Position numbers and translations under genes: made by a program. The notes beneath the pieces are model-generated. The model saw only the letters and a list, made by a program, of their open reading frames with translations. It was not told the DNA's origin and made no database searches. This document shows positions 11,560 through 24,527 of a stretch of 64,000 bases of DNA, piece after piece; within the stretch, counting starts at the first letter, position 1, and every line of letters starts with the position of its first letter. The stretch comes from Elysia chlorotica (Eukaryota; Mollusca; Gastropoda; Plakobranchidae), in assembly GCA_003991915.1 (NCBI GenBank), contig RQTK01000441.1, positions 233,599 to 297,598 on the forward strand, written 5' to 3'.

Positions 11560-11870
11560 ATTCAGCACAAAAACGAGGCACAAGGTGAAATTCCAACCGC
11601 GGGCCTCTTGGGTGCCAGCCCAGAGCTCTGTGTCACCGCCTGGCGCTTAAGGTTCTGCCCAGTCAGCTCCACCAGTAGTTGAATTGTAGTTGAGTTGATT
11701 AAAAGTCCAACGTCAGCACCATGTGGGCTATATTGTGGACGGGGCCCAAGACTTACGTCTGACAACTGTATGTGCTGCCACACAGGAGACAGGGCGGGGA
11801 TATCATGACTTCTGTCTCAACCTCTCACATTAAACTGACACCGACCCAACCAGTAGGGAGAGAAATCAGT
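11560..11870 (-). mobile_element. SINE-like repeats, two fragments in tandem (minus orientation)
   Basis: The right part (from about 11678) has GTAGTTGAGTTGATT, GTCCAACGTCAGC, ATGTGCTGCCACACAGGAG and ACTGACACCGACCCAACCAG. The left part (11560-11677), read on the minus strand, has a tRNA-like head with GGCGGTGACACAGAGC and GCGGTTGGAATTTC resembling A and B boxes. The left part may be the head of a neighbouring copy. Confidence 0.75.
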
Positions 11871-11929
11871 TCCACCAGGCCTGACTCCAGAAAATGTGAC
11901 TTGTGTGAGTCTGGGTCGCCAGCTGGGGT

Positions 11930-12285
11930 GGCGGGAGGGACAGGGTGAGAGGGTGAGGACAGAGGAGAGGGAGTCAGATAGGGTGGTAGAGGGAAAGGAG
12001 AGAGAGGGAGCGAGGGAGACACACAGAGAGGTAGGCAGAATGAGAGAGCCAAGACATTGAGAGACAGAAAGTCGTAGAGAGAACTAATCAAAGAGGAGAC
12101 ACGCAAACAGAGAAAAAAGGGGTAGGGGGAGAGACTGAGACAGAGCGAGGGACAGAGAGAGAGATAGAACAAGACAGAGACAGACAGAGATAAGGGGGCG
12201 GCTGAGAGTAAGACAATATAAGTGAAAGGAGAGAGAGAGAGAGAGGGGGGGGGGAAGAGAAAGAGACAGAGAGAGAGAGAAAAAT
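11930..12285. repeat. Degenerate GA/GACA purine tract
   Basis: Interrupted AGAGAGGG, GACAGAGA and a G-run at 12245-12254. The long minus-strand ORF here is a Ser/Leu/Pro repeat translation. Confidence 0.85.
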
Positions 12286-13105
12286 CGCTGGGTATGGTCA
12301 TTTTAATCAACCCCTCCATCATCTACGCCACACACACACACATATGCACACATACAGACGGCATCTTATCGTTATTACCCTTCGCACTACTACTTTTTAA
12401 AGGTTCTTTTTACCTTTAATATTAACCCTAACTACTTGGTATGTTCATTTCGTTCCAACGTCTTCGCAAAACCCTTTTTCTATCTCACGACACACAACAA
12501 ACACACACTGTGACACACACACACACACACACACACCATCTCATTGGCATATTTACCCTAAAACCCCCACTATTTTATAAGGAATGTCCCATACAATTAA
12601 AATAAAAAATAAAAACAAAATCAGAGGCAAAAACAAAGTAAAAACACAAAGATATAGCCTATATAGGCCTATCAGAAATTGATAGAAAATGGCTTTTTCA
12701 TAATGTAACGAATTAACTCTCTTCAACTTCAAGTAGAGACAAACCAATATCAAAACAAAGACCCGAGAAAATGAAAACGACTCAAGACATTGATGAACAA
12801 TTGATTTCCTGAAGCTAAGCCTTAATTTTTCAATCCCTGTCTTTGAAAAACAAAACAAAACAAAAACAAACCAGAAAGCCCGAGACAACAAAAGACGCAG
12901 CAAGACACGAGAAAATGAAATGCCACCAGGAAAAAGGCCCACTTAGAGGCTGACATAAACCGGAAGACAGACACTTTCGGAGAGACGGGACAGGGGAGGG
13001 AGGGAGAGAGAGATAGAGAGAGGGGGAACAGAAAGATAGACCGACCAACAGGCAATAAGGGGGATACTGAGAATACAGAAAAAAGAAAAAGAGAGAGAAG
13101 ATAGA
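12286..13105. other. Intron, no gene seen
   Basis: Contains short CA runs (12330-12345, 12511-12534) and A-rich patches (12595-12640, 12843-12870). ORFs are Phe/Leu-rich with no recognisable domain. Confidence 0.5.
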
Positions 13106-13108
13106 GAT

Positions 13109-13109
<1 letters not shown>

Positions 13110-13162
<53 letters not shown>

Positions 13163-13204
13163 ACAGACTTACAGACAGACATGCAGGCAGGCAGGGAGAC
13201 AGAC

Positions 13205-13247
<43 letters not shown>
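13110..13247. repeat. Two (GA)n tracts separated by GACA/GGCA-type sequence
   Basis: GA at 13112-13160 and 13210-13246, with short ACAGACAGACATGCAGGCAG between them. Confidence 0.95.
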
Positions 13248-13249
<2 letters not shown>

Positions 13250-13453
13250 ATTGACAAACATAGCTATTTACTAACATATTCAGTGACCCGTTTCAGTTCA
13301 CAGCTTTTACTCAGAAAAATCGATTTCTCATTCAGTACGAGGCATGGGCGCGGAATAAAAATGCAATAACATGGTGCCACTTTATACTCCGTCAGAGATC
13401 ACTCAGACAACAACACTGGGTGAACGAATATGGAGAGACAAAAGAGAGAAAAG

Positions 13454-13467
13454 ACAGCAGCAGCAGC

Positions 13468-13524
<57 letters not shown>

Positions 13525-13602
13525 AACAACAACAAACCTGGGTGACCAAAGATGGTGAGACAGAAGAGAAAAAAAACCAGCAGCAACAACAACAACAGCG
13601 AC
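13454..13602. repeat. (CAA)n/(CAG)n triplet array
   Basis: CAG x4, then about 23 CAA units, and a shorter CAGCAACAACAAC block at 13578-13600. The two blocks are flanked by similar GGTGA/CC...GATGGTGAGACA-like sequence, suggesting a small duplication. Confidence 0.93.
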
Positions 13603-14061
13603 AAAGTTTGTCTCTTTTATCTGACATAGTTGAATAATACTCGGTAGTGCACAATAAAATGGATTCTCATTCTCTTCTTCGGCTCCTTTCTTTCACTCTC
13701 TGTATGTCTGTTCGTCTTTCTTGACACCCCGAGGGAGGAAGTAGGAGAGCGAAAGAGGCAAAGAGTGAGAGAAAGAAAGAAAGAAAGGGTAGTATAATAT
13801 GGCGTAGGCTCAGGACTTCCATTACGCCGAGTACACAGTATTACAAATTAGATGATGAAGTACATAATGGATTTCGCTCGTCTATGTCTGGTTCGCCATC
13901 TGTTTGTTATGACGTGGGGTCATAAGTACAACGTGGTTGCAGTTTACGACTCGTCGTAAGTCTTTTTCTCGCATTATTATTACGACGAGACGACCCCCTA
14001 GTGTTTCCTTTTCATTTTGTTTTAAACTCTGGAGGTGTTGCTTGGTATCTTTAATTAAATT

Positions 14062-14065
14062 AGAG

Positions 14066-14106
<41 letters not shown>

Positions 14107-14108
14107 AA
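14062..14108. repeat. (GA)n microsatellite
   Basis: GA run after TTAATTAAATTA. Confidence 0.95.
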
Positions 14109-14129
14109 GAGTTTCGTGTGGATTGATGT

Positions 14130-15935
14130 ATCCAAGTCTCTGGTAAAACTATCTGTTCTGGTGGTTCAATGCATGCATGGACAGTGGATAGAGAAACAGA
14201 GGGTGCGAGAGACAAATGGGAGGAGTGATTAATTCAATAGAAAGAAAGATGGAGAGGGGGTGAAGAGATATGGTGGAAGTGATAACTTGATTATGGAGAG
14301 AGAGACAGACAGAACTTGAGCTCTATGGAAAAAAAACCTAGCCATGGATATGGACTTCCTTAACACCATGCCCTGTAGCAGTAAAAATGTTTAAGCTTCT
14401 CACGCATATATAAACAGCAACACAAGTTGAAATTATGAGTTTTTACTTCTTTTTTTTTCAAGATACCAAGGCACTACTTAGAAGGTAACACATACACATA
14501 CACAATCGAAACATGCACATAAAAAATAACGGAAGAAAGGCAAACCAGAGAGTGTCCATTTAAATATTACTCCAAGATAATGCCCAGGTCAAATAAATTG
14601 TCTTACTTCCATGTACATGTAAAACAATGTACGAAGGTTTCACAACGAAGGGAACTAACCCAGAGAAATGCTATGCCCGAATCAATATTTCCACAGTTAC
14701 CGCCCTTTACAGGATTATCACTAGACCTGTTTTGATCACAGTTCTATCAATAGACATGACTGTGCGATTTTGGTAAACAAAAAAACTGGAATCATCCGGA
14801 GCGGTCACGTGATGCCTGAGATTTTTCTGCGATGCACTGTGCTGCATGACCTGTACTGTGCGTTGAAAAACAAGGCCACAAAAAATTATCTAGGCCATAA
14901 GTTGAAGCAGTCTGAGTGAGCATATATTTCAATTCAAAGATAATGTACCTCAATTAATGAGTTATTTTTGTAGGTATACGATCTAAAACCAAGTTCTAGC
15001 ATCTGGTCTAGATCTAGCTATAATAATCTAAAGTTTCGAGCTAAAAGTCCCCACTTAAACATAACTTCTAGCTCAGAAATGATTTAATACAATATACATC
15101 AATTTAAAACATAAAAATATAGCCAGGTCCTTTGTTATGTCCAATAGAAAAGAAAACTAGTAAGTGATCAACCTAGGCACTGAAAGAGTAGTGGTTTTTT
15201 TGTTGTTTTTTTTTTATTTGCGTTTAAAAAACCTTGCTTTATTTTCTTAAAATCCTGATGATAGATCTTTTTTTCAATGCTTGTTGAAACAACCAAAACT
15301 CATGGAAGCATTATGCTAAATTTTTGGTTTTTGTGATGCAAATCAAGAGTAGGCCTATTGTAGTTATTCGCAGTGTTTTTTTTTTTTAGACAAAACTGAC
15401 CCCCACCCACCCACATACACACATCTATAAATAACTGCGGGGCTCTCCCACAATCGTTATACAAAACAGATATATTGCATGGAACTTGCGCAATACATGG
15501 TAAATCTTATTCAACCTATCACGCGAATTTCAATTCATTGGTCATTTAATTACATATCACTCTCAATAGTGGCGTGAATCTGTCTACCCTTTCATCTCCG
15601 CCTAATCCTAATGCGTGTACATAATGCATTGCTGATAATTTTGCACTTTCAGGGTTAGATCCGTCGACTGTGCTTTCAAGCCTGCAGAGTCCAGTGTGGT
15701 TGGTTATAAATCGATATGTCTATACTTAAACCTCCCATTTAGCACTTTAGTCTTGATGTCTTTTGGGCTCGAGACTGATGTAGAACTAGGATCTCCCATC
15801 TCAGCCCTTCCCCAAATTTCTCTTTTTCTTTACAGCTTCCATCGACATCATTCAGAATTGGCTTTGACATACATTTTTTGCTATTTCTTTTTTTACCGTC
15901 ACATCGTTAGCGCTTCTCTCATTCTCTCTGCCTGC
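14130..15935. other. Intron, no gene seen
   Basis: About 1.8 kb of mostly unique AT-rich sequence. It has short poly-T stretches but no coding segment, SINE core or array. Confidence 0.55.
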
Positions 15936-15937
15936 TT

Positions 15938-15939
<2 letters not shown>

Positions 15940-16020
<81 letters not shown>
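15940..16020. repeat. (TC)n microsatellite
   Basis: A near-perfect TC run, the first long one with pyrimidines on the plus strand. Confidence 0.96.
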
Positions 16021-16022
<2 letters not shown>

Positions 16023-16191
16023 CCCTCTTTCGTCCTCTCTCTCCCTAACCCTCTTTCGCCCGCTACTCCCTCCGTGTATACATTCTGCCTGATTCCAATG
16101 TCAATTCAATCTGATAGGGCCCTAGATCCCCGATAAATCGCATCCCCCAGTGTGCCCGCTTCTAGCCATTTGTTCTCATATTGGGTCTGTT

Positions 16192-16262
16192 GAGTTAAGT
16201 TGATTTAACGTCCAACATCAGCGCTATAATAATGGCCTATATTGTGGGCGGCCATAGGTGGG
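16192..16262 (-). mobile_element. SINE-like repeat, tail fragment
   Basis: GTTAAGTTGATTTAACGTCC followed by AACATCAGCGCTAT and CCTATATTGTGGGCGG. Only the tail third of the family is present. Confidence 0.75.
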
Positions 16263-16334
16263 TCTGCCCGCAACAACAACATCAGAAGAATGGAATTGGG
16301 ATGGTATGTATGTGCGTGTGTCAGTGAGTGGAAG

Positions 16335-16509
<175 letters not shown>

Positions 16510-16637
16510 AGAATAACGAGAGAGAATGTAAAGAAAAGAAAGAAACGAGATGGTTTAATTTTGCCCAACACCCACAAAATATATAAATAGACAGGTAGGT
16601 AAAGAAACATAGAGGGGGTGGGGGAGAGAAAGAGAGT

Positions 16638-16639
<2 letters not shown>

Positions 16640-16681
<42 letters not shown>
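16640..16681. repeat. (GA)n microsatellite
   Basis: GA run with GAAA/GTGA interruptions on its left. Confidence 0.95.
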
Positions 16682-16684
<3 letters not shown>

Positions 16685-17189
16685 GGGAAAGGCTGATAAA
16701 GATTCAGTACAGGCAAGACGTGTAGACTGTCGTGTTTATTATTTTGACTTACTTAACTATGGACTAATACAATTAGGCCTTCGACGTGGGTGTTAGCCCG
16801 CAGATCATTCATGAAAAAAGAATGGGATGGTTGGGGTTATTACATCTACATAACCAGAGTGGTTTACTTTCAAACAAATAAATGAAATTGAACAAATAGG
16901 ATACAGAGAAGGTATCGCTTCCTGGCAATTGGTGGTGCCCGAGGATACCAGATAGCCTCGGTGGTACCGCTCGGGAGAAAAGAAGGGGTGCGAAGGAGGG
17001 AGGGGGAGGGAGGCGGGGTGAAGAGATGAGATTGTGGATGGGGATAAACCACTGGGCAGTTTTACTTAAGGAAATAATGAACGATCTTGGGTGACTTCCA
17101 AAAGAGGCCAGGGAATTGCCTACAATCGATAAGAACGCTACAACAATTCTTAGTAGGATGAGAAGCAGCATGAGAGGGGGGTGGAGGCG

Positions 17190-17195
<6 letters not shown>

Positions 17196-17238
<43 letters not shown>

Positions 17239-17258
17239 AGAGAGAGAGGGGGGGGGAG
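17196..17258. repeat. (GA)n tract ending in a G-run at an assembly gap
   Basis: GA run, then GGGAGGGAGAG and nine or more G, immediately followed by Ns. Confidence 0.95.
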
Positions 17259-17793
17259 NNNNNNNNNNNNNNNNNNNNNNNNNNNNNNNNNNNNNNNNNN
17301 NNNNNNNNNNNNNNNNNNNNNNNNNNNNNNNNNNNNNNNNNNNNNNNNNNNNNNNNNNNNNNNNNNNNNNNNNNNNNNNNNNNNNNNNNNNNNNNNNNNN
17401 NNNNNNNNNNNNNNNNNNNNNNNNNNNNNNNNNNNNNNNNNNNNNNNNNNNNNNNNNNNNNNNNNNNNNNNNNNNNNNNNNNNNNNNNNNNNNNNNNNNN
17501 NNNNNNNNNNNNNNNNNNNNNNNNNNNNNNNNNNNNNNNNNNNNNNNNNNNNNNNNNNNNNNNNNNNNNNNNNNNNNNNNNNNNNNNNNNNNNNNNNNNN
17601 NNNNNNNNNNNNNNNNNNNNNNNNNNNNNNNNNNNNNNNNNNNNNNNNNNNNNNNNNNNNNNNNNNNNNNNNNNNNNNNNNNNNNNNNNNNNNNNNNNNN
17701 NNNNNNNNNNNNNNNNNNNNNNNNNNNNNNNNNNNNNNNNNNNNNNNNNNNNNNNNNNNNNNNNNNNNNNNNNNNNNNNNNNNNNNNNNNNNN
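17259..17793. other. Assembly gap (535 N)
   Basis: Undetermined bases. The left flank is GA/G-rich and the right flank begins AAAGGAGGGGTGTGTGG, so the gap probably interrupts a purine-rich simple repeat. ORFs reported across it have no meaning. Confidence 0.99.
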
Positions 17794-18194
17794 AAAGGAG
17801 GGGTGTGTGGTGGTTGGTTGGGGGCTGGGGGAAATGGAACATTTAAAGGAAACGAAAATGATCGTGTAAAAAATGTATTAAAGAAAATAAAATTAAAAAA
17901 CAAAAACGTGGCAAGCTCAGACACAGACCAAAGCACTTGAACTTCGCGTGCATGGAAAAAAAATCCAAACCAATTAAAAAAAACAACAACAGCTAAGTAC
18001 CGGGGAAAGGCACAAGGTAACATTAACAGGCTACAATAAGATCAAATCAAAGTAAACAATGCGATGATCTACAGTTCTGACAAAGCTCACAGAACCCCGC
18101 ACACAAAAGTTACAGACAGACACAAGTCTAACACTAAGCCTTGCTTCACTTGTAGTACACCTGAGCACCGTGCAGAGAGCGGCAGCGTAACAAT

Positions 18195-18303
18195 GTTATT
18201 ACAATACCTGTTATACTACTGCAATACGTTTACTGCTAATGCAATACGTGTAATACTGCTGCAATACGTGTAATGCTACTGCAATACGTGTAATAACACT
18301 AAT
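18195..18303 (+). repeat. ~20-bp tandem repeat, CTGCAATACGTGTAATACT type
   Basis: Four to five degenerate units built on GCAATACGTGTAAT. The repeat lies 460 bp beyond (minus-strand 3' of) the donor at 18760. Confidence 0.85.
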
Positions 18304-18481
18304 GCACACCAGTGTACAAGATCAAACAGTGAGTAGTGCGCCGACAGACGAGCTGCTCACGATGTTCAGTCGATGTTTAGTGCTAGTAGAACATTATTTT
18401 GTACAGATTTCGGTCGGCGCTTTTCGTCAGGTAGCTGGTGGGCTTCACAATCATAGTGTTTGTGAGGATACCATTACAGCC

Positions 18482-18485
<4 letters not shown>

Positions 18486-18523
<38 letters not shown>
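18486..18523. repeat. (GA)n microsatellite
   Basis: A GA run of about 19 units. Confidence 0.95.
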
Positions 18524-18527
<4 letters not shown>

Positions 18528-18760
18528 GTCATAGAAAATCAGTCAATCTTTAGCACGTCTTCTTTTGGTGTAAATAATTATTACTTTGGTCAGCCTGACA
18601 TTATTTAAAAACATTTTCTGATAATGTTAATTAATGTTCACCGTATAATTCATTACATATATTGATATAACAAATACAAGAAACCCCCTCCATGAGGGTG
18701 GCCAGACCGAGCTAACCAAGCACTGTACTAAGTGACAGTGTGTACCCAGAGAAGACTCAC

Positions 18761-18887
18761 CGCCCTTTGAGTAGCCAGTTGGCCACGCCCACCGACCGCT
18801 TCTCGGTGCTCAGCGACAGCAGGATGTCACGCCACACGCTCCCGCCCGTCAGATCCAGCTCACTAGAGCTACCGTCAGGGGAAACTC

Positions 18888-18918
<31 letters not shown>

Positions 18919-19890
18919 TTTTAATCCTGCTGATGGTACATCCTCTAACCGTACTCCTACTGTTGCTGTTGCTGTTGCTGGTGCCACTGTTTGCGCTGTT
19001 GCTATTACTACTGCTGCTGTTGTGATACCACCTTCAGTTTTCACACTCACACTGGTCCCCTCCTGTGTTCTCTCTGTCCGACCATCACTCAGGTGAATGT
19101 GTATCCCAAGCTCGCTACCCGGTAATCGGTGGCTGCTGATGGTTTCATGGACGCCAGACAGTGATGGAGGTAGAGCCTGTATCTTAGGTGGCTGTTGAGA
19201 GTGACACGCGATGTTTTTAGTCTGTATTGAGTTCTTGCTAGACTCTGGGACGCTGCCTTCCAGAGTTAAAGTCCCTTCTTGAAGGGTCACATTTGTTCCC
19301 GCTTCTTTGGAGGAAGAAGCATTGTCCATGTGGTTGGTGTCGGTGGTTTTGATGTTCGCGTGCTGGTTTACGGGCGTCTCCTGAATGTCATCCATCCCGT
19401 ACGGGAGGACGGTCAGAGTCATTACCCTGTGTGGATGAGCGCCGTTCCGCGCGTTTTTGTTGTACGGGGCAAACGCGTCCGAGAGACGCCTGCCCGCCGG
19501 GCGGCCGAATTCCGCACCTTGGGTGGCAGCCGCAGGTGTCTCTGCGCGGACCAGAAACCTTCGCCGCCTCTGAACAGGCCCCACAGAACCCGCTCCGCCC
19601 TCGCCAACATCGGGAGAAGCGGCGGGAACCAAGTTGGAGGTTGCCGACCACTGCGTGCTCGCGACTTGAACGCCAGGCGGGAAGATCATCTTCTGGAGCC
19701 AGAGCGGGCGGCCACTGCTGCTGTCCAGCTTCTCCGACTGGACAAACTCGACCGCCACGGGCAAGGCGCCGCGCAGATTCACGGGCAGCGTTCCGTCCAC
19801 GGGGCGGGCGAGCGTCCAGCACAGGCTCGTGGGGGCACGCTCGCGCCGGGAGGTGTGCAGCACGCGGTTGTGGCAAGCGTGGCGGGAGGA
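18761..19890 (-). CDS. 3' part of a long coding exon, probable TSC22-family long isoform
   Basis: This frame (codon starts divisible by three) is open from at least 19863 to the donor CG|GTGAGTCTTC at 18760. The split codon CG plus T from 1279 gives Arg before GGSTVAIDN. The sequence is Ser/Thr-rich with a ten-residue Gln run (CTG repeat on plus, about 18891-18920), a basophilic RRLSDAF site, and RFLV at 19550-19564, matching the R-F-x-V consensus bound by OSR1/SPAK CCT domains. It ends in VANWLLKG(R). Upstream coding sequence lies in another frame (19779-21602), so a one-base loss or two-base gain is implied near 19880-19910 in a CCG/CCT-rich stretch. I saw no plausible small intron there. 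I do not recognise the protein by similarity; assignment rests on phase, strand and position. Confidence 0.58.
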
Positions 19891-20316
19891 GGCGGCGGCT
19901 GGGTGTTGAAGGTACCAAGGCCTGGAGCAGACTCTGACACCGTCTTGGCGTGGTTCACATTGTGACGCGTATTGATCTCTGCTGGCTGATCGAGTGCACT
20001 CTCATGATGCTGAACCCCAGGGGGTTTAGTGATGTTCGTGGGCACTGCCCCCTCCACGGTCTCCCTGCCCCGCGGATCCCCCTGCTCAGGGCTGGCCGCC
20101 GTCTTGAGGAGCGCCGAGTTGCCCATGGCGAGGCGGTGCAGGCTGCTGGAGAACTTGAGGAAGTAGTTGTGCTGCATGAGCGACGCCTCGCTAGGTGACT
20201 TGTGGAACGGGAGGGCGGCGTCACAAGCACTGGGGCTGCTCGCCTCTTTGCTGCTCGATTTGGAATCCGCCTCTCCTTCTTTTTTATCTTCTTCATCGTC
20301 GTCGTCTTCCTCCTCG

Positions 20317-20359
<43 letters not shown>

Positions 20360-21602
20360 CATCCTCTTCCTCCTCATCATCCTCATCCTCATCATCGTCA
20401 TCGTCATCATCCTCGGCTAGAGAGAACTCGTAGTCCGCGCTGTCTTGCCGCTGCCGCGTCGAAGAAAGGCTAGGATGTCTGCTCACACTGCTCACCGCTT
20501 GGTCTGCAGCCTCTGAAACCGGCGAGCCCTGAGCGTCAGGACTGGCGCCTGTGAAGCTGGGCGACCTGATGATGAGGCAGCGGCCGCGCGCCGCCCACTG
20601 TGCCTGGGGCTGGTTCATCGAGACCAGGTCGTCTGCCGAGAAGCGCCGCGGGCAGGCCGGGTCCGCCGTGATGAAGATGGGCACGCGCCCGCGCTTGATG
20701 TGCTGCCCGTTCACATACTCACTGACCAGGCCGCTGATGTCCGCGCCAGAGTGTCGCTGCCGCTGTTGTTGCTGTTGTTGTTGCTGCTGTTGCTGCTCTT
20801 GTTGTTCCAGAATCACGTCGGGCGAGGAACAGGCGCGCGACCTAGGTATGTTTTTTACGCGAATCTCGACATCCGGCGCGGGTTGGTCTGTAAAGAACAC
20901 GTCGGTCGTTGCTTCTGGTGCTGCTGTTAATACTGTCGCGGTTAACGTGGTGGTCGGTGTTGGTGTAATAACTGCTGGTGTGTTTTCAATGCCCCGGTTT
21001 GACGAGGCAGCGGTGAGAATATCGTCTTCGCCACTCTTCTGCCACTTGCTGTGGTTTTGGTTTTTGTTGACGCGCTTCCAAGCAACCTCACGGTAGGTCC
21101 GCACGAATGTAGGAACACGTTGACGCGCGGCGGCCGCTAGGCGGGAGTCCATGCTCAGCTTGCGGCCAGACGCCTCCTGGTAAAGCAGCCGCTGCCTAAG
21201 CTCCCCGAGCCCGTCCTCCTCGCCCTCAACCTCCCTCTCGATGGGGGCGTGTCCGGGCAGAGACTGTCTGTGGAGCATCAGGAGATGCGGGGCGGGGCGG
21301 GACTCCAAATCCGCGTTGCTGTTGTCATCATCATCGGGGGCGGCGTTGTCAACTGTGGGCGCAGTGGACTGGCCAAGCGGAGGTGTGGAGGGATTAGAAG
21401 TACAGGATTGTGGCTCTGGTATAGAAGCCGTCGACAGCTGCGTGTGAGCCTGTGAGGAGGCGTAGCCACTGATACACGCCACGCCTCCCGCAGCGACGTG
21501 ACTTGCTGGCTCCGAGGCCAGGAACTGGACCCCGTCCGGTGTCGACGGGTGTGATACCCGGTATGTGCCCGTCATGCTCTCCATTTGGCGGTACTTGAAT
21601 GC
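19779..21602 (-). CDS. Middle part of the long coding exon, low-complexity acidic/polyQ protein
   Basis: A ~600-codon open frame. It is read with the segments on either side as one exon interrupted by two frame breaks. Ser/Pro/Thr-rich N-terminal parts hold GRKLSMDS, RVPTFVRTYREV and RSRACSSPDV. Next come a Gln run (about 20763-20812), the sites RQRHSGAD and PRRFSADD, and then a ~40-residue Asp/Glu block (plus-strand ATC/CTC triplets about 20284-20415). The remainder is Ser/Ala-rich. No enzymatic domain is seen. Composition and high GC against an AT-rich surround support real coding sequence. The last ~30 codons of this frame overlap the next frame, and the join is probably before 19880. It is likely the disordered N-terminal region of a TSC22-family long isoform, but the conserved long-isoform motifs of the family were not found. 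Confidence 0.58.
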
Positions 21603-21721
21603 TCCATGATATCATAGCCCGTGTCGTTGTTGTTTATCCTGTCCAGGTTCTGCTGGTTGAGGGCGGCGCTCACTGGGATATTGATGTGCAGACCAGGAGA
21701 TCGCGTCACCTGCCGTTCCAT
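21572..21721 (-). CDS. 5' end of the long coding exon, or a 49-codon ORF, with candidate start ATG
   Basis: ATG at 21721 has G at -3 and +4 and an in-frame TAA five codons upstream. It opens 49 codons beginning MERQVTRSPGLHINIP, with NNNDTGYDIM near residue 37, and stops at TGA 21574. The composition is coding-like, and the frame just below it (from 21602, AFKYRQMESM) continues that character, so one base appears to be missing near 21600. Alternatives are a true upstream ORF, or a short intron using GTGAGC after ATCCCA. A SINE-like fragment starts about 35 bp upstream, and no acceptor with a pyrimidine tract is visible, so a first exon is favoured. Confidence 0.45.
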   Translation of the reverse strand: MERQVTRSPGLHINIPVSAALNQQNLDRINNNDTGYDIMEHSSTAKWRA

Positions 21722-21754
21722 CTCTCTGGACCTTTAACCACACTCGGCCCTAGA

Positions 21755-21890
21755 CCCTACTTTGTTTTGTTGTCTGGCGTCCAATGTAAGACGGGTCCCA
21801 AAACTAACGTCTGATTATGTTAAGCGTTGCCACAGAGAAACAGAGCGTGGATACCATAACTCCTGTCTCAGCCGCCCAAGATGGAAGTCG
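21755..21890 (-). mobile_element. SINE-like repeat fragment
   Basis: Contains TAAGACGGGTCCCAAAACTAACGTCTGA and CCATAACTCCTGTCTCAGCCG in the order seen in other copies. It sits immediately upstream of the candidate ATG at 21721. Confidence 0.7.
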
Positions 21891-22768
21891 CTGCGGGAAC
21901 ATCACGCTGGTGCGGTGGCACAAGCTATAACTGGGTCAACACATGAGGAATATTCTCTCAAAGGTAGTTGAGACTAGAGTCGCTTCAGTTTAAATATAGG
22001 TCCAATGTAGTATACCCACAATGAAATTGCACTGTACGTCCGAGAATTCAGCTCAAGTTCATAAAGCGTTCGCGAAATATTCCAAATACAGTTCTCACAA
22101 GGCCTGTTTGACTTAATGGCCTTTGTGGTAGCATAAATTAAACTGCTGCTTAGAAAAACAACAACAACGATGAAATCGTTATGGAAAAATATTTTTCCTA
22201 CACGTTAGTTAAACGAGACGTCGTCACTTTTCTTGCGACTAATTTGTATGCAATGATTAAAACAGTAATTAAAACATAACAAGTGATATGGACGATAATA
22301 ACTCCAACACAGTTGAAAACCGCCGCGCATATCCTGCTAAGATATCACAAATCCATTTAATGAAACACTGAATAACGTTTGCACTCCAAGATTAGTAACA
22401 TTGTAACGACAGCAGTCAATAGAACAAATTAGAAAAACCTACTGGACCTGAATAATCACGATTCTCCATAAAAAAAATATTGCGTGCAGACTAAAGTTAT
22501 CAAGTATGAGGAAACATCTCATCCGCCTGACTATCTGCCTATCTACCTTCTCACCAGATCACGATAGATCACCTCAACTTTAAAATGGCCAATACCGTTT
22601 CTAGGAAAAACAAAAACAAGTGTAATGCAGATCAGCAGAAAGAACACTCCACTGACAAGTTTTATCCGAGCGGACGCCAATATAAGGGTAAAAAACCAAA
22701 CACATGAATAACATCAACTGCCCAAGTCGCAGGATCGAGAGTTTTGCAGGCCGGCCAAGCTCTAGCTC
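21891..22768. other. Intergenic/intronic, no gene seen
   Basis: Unique AT-rich sequence with no array and no coding signal. If 21721 is an alternative first exon, its promoter would fall here or in the adjacent SINE fragment. Confidence 0.5.
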
Positions 22769-24526
<1,758 letters not shown>

Positions 24527-24527
24527 A

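Noticed and set aside
11562..11783. 73-residue minus-strand ORF
   Set aside because: Lies wholly in SINE-like sequence. The same holds for the ORFs at 31907 and 42773.
17116..18023. ORFs spanning the N gap
   Set aside because: Their length comes only from undetermined bases.
19690..19760. KLDSSSG segment resembling the KLDSSSEPFKKGRW motif of vertebrate TSC22D long isoforms
   Set aside because: Only the LDSSSG core agrees. The Arg-Gly-Arg-Trp part that defines the motif is missing.
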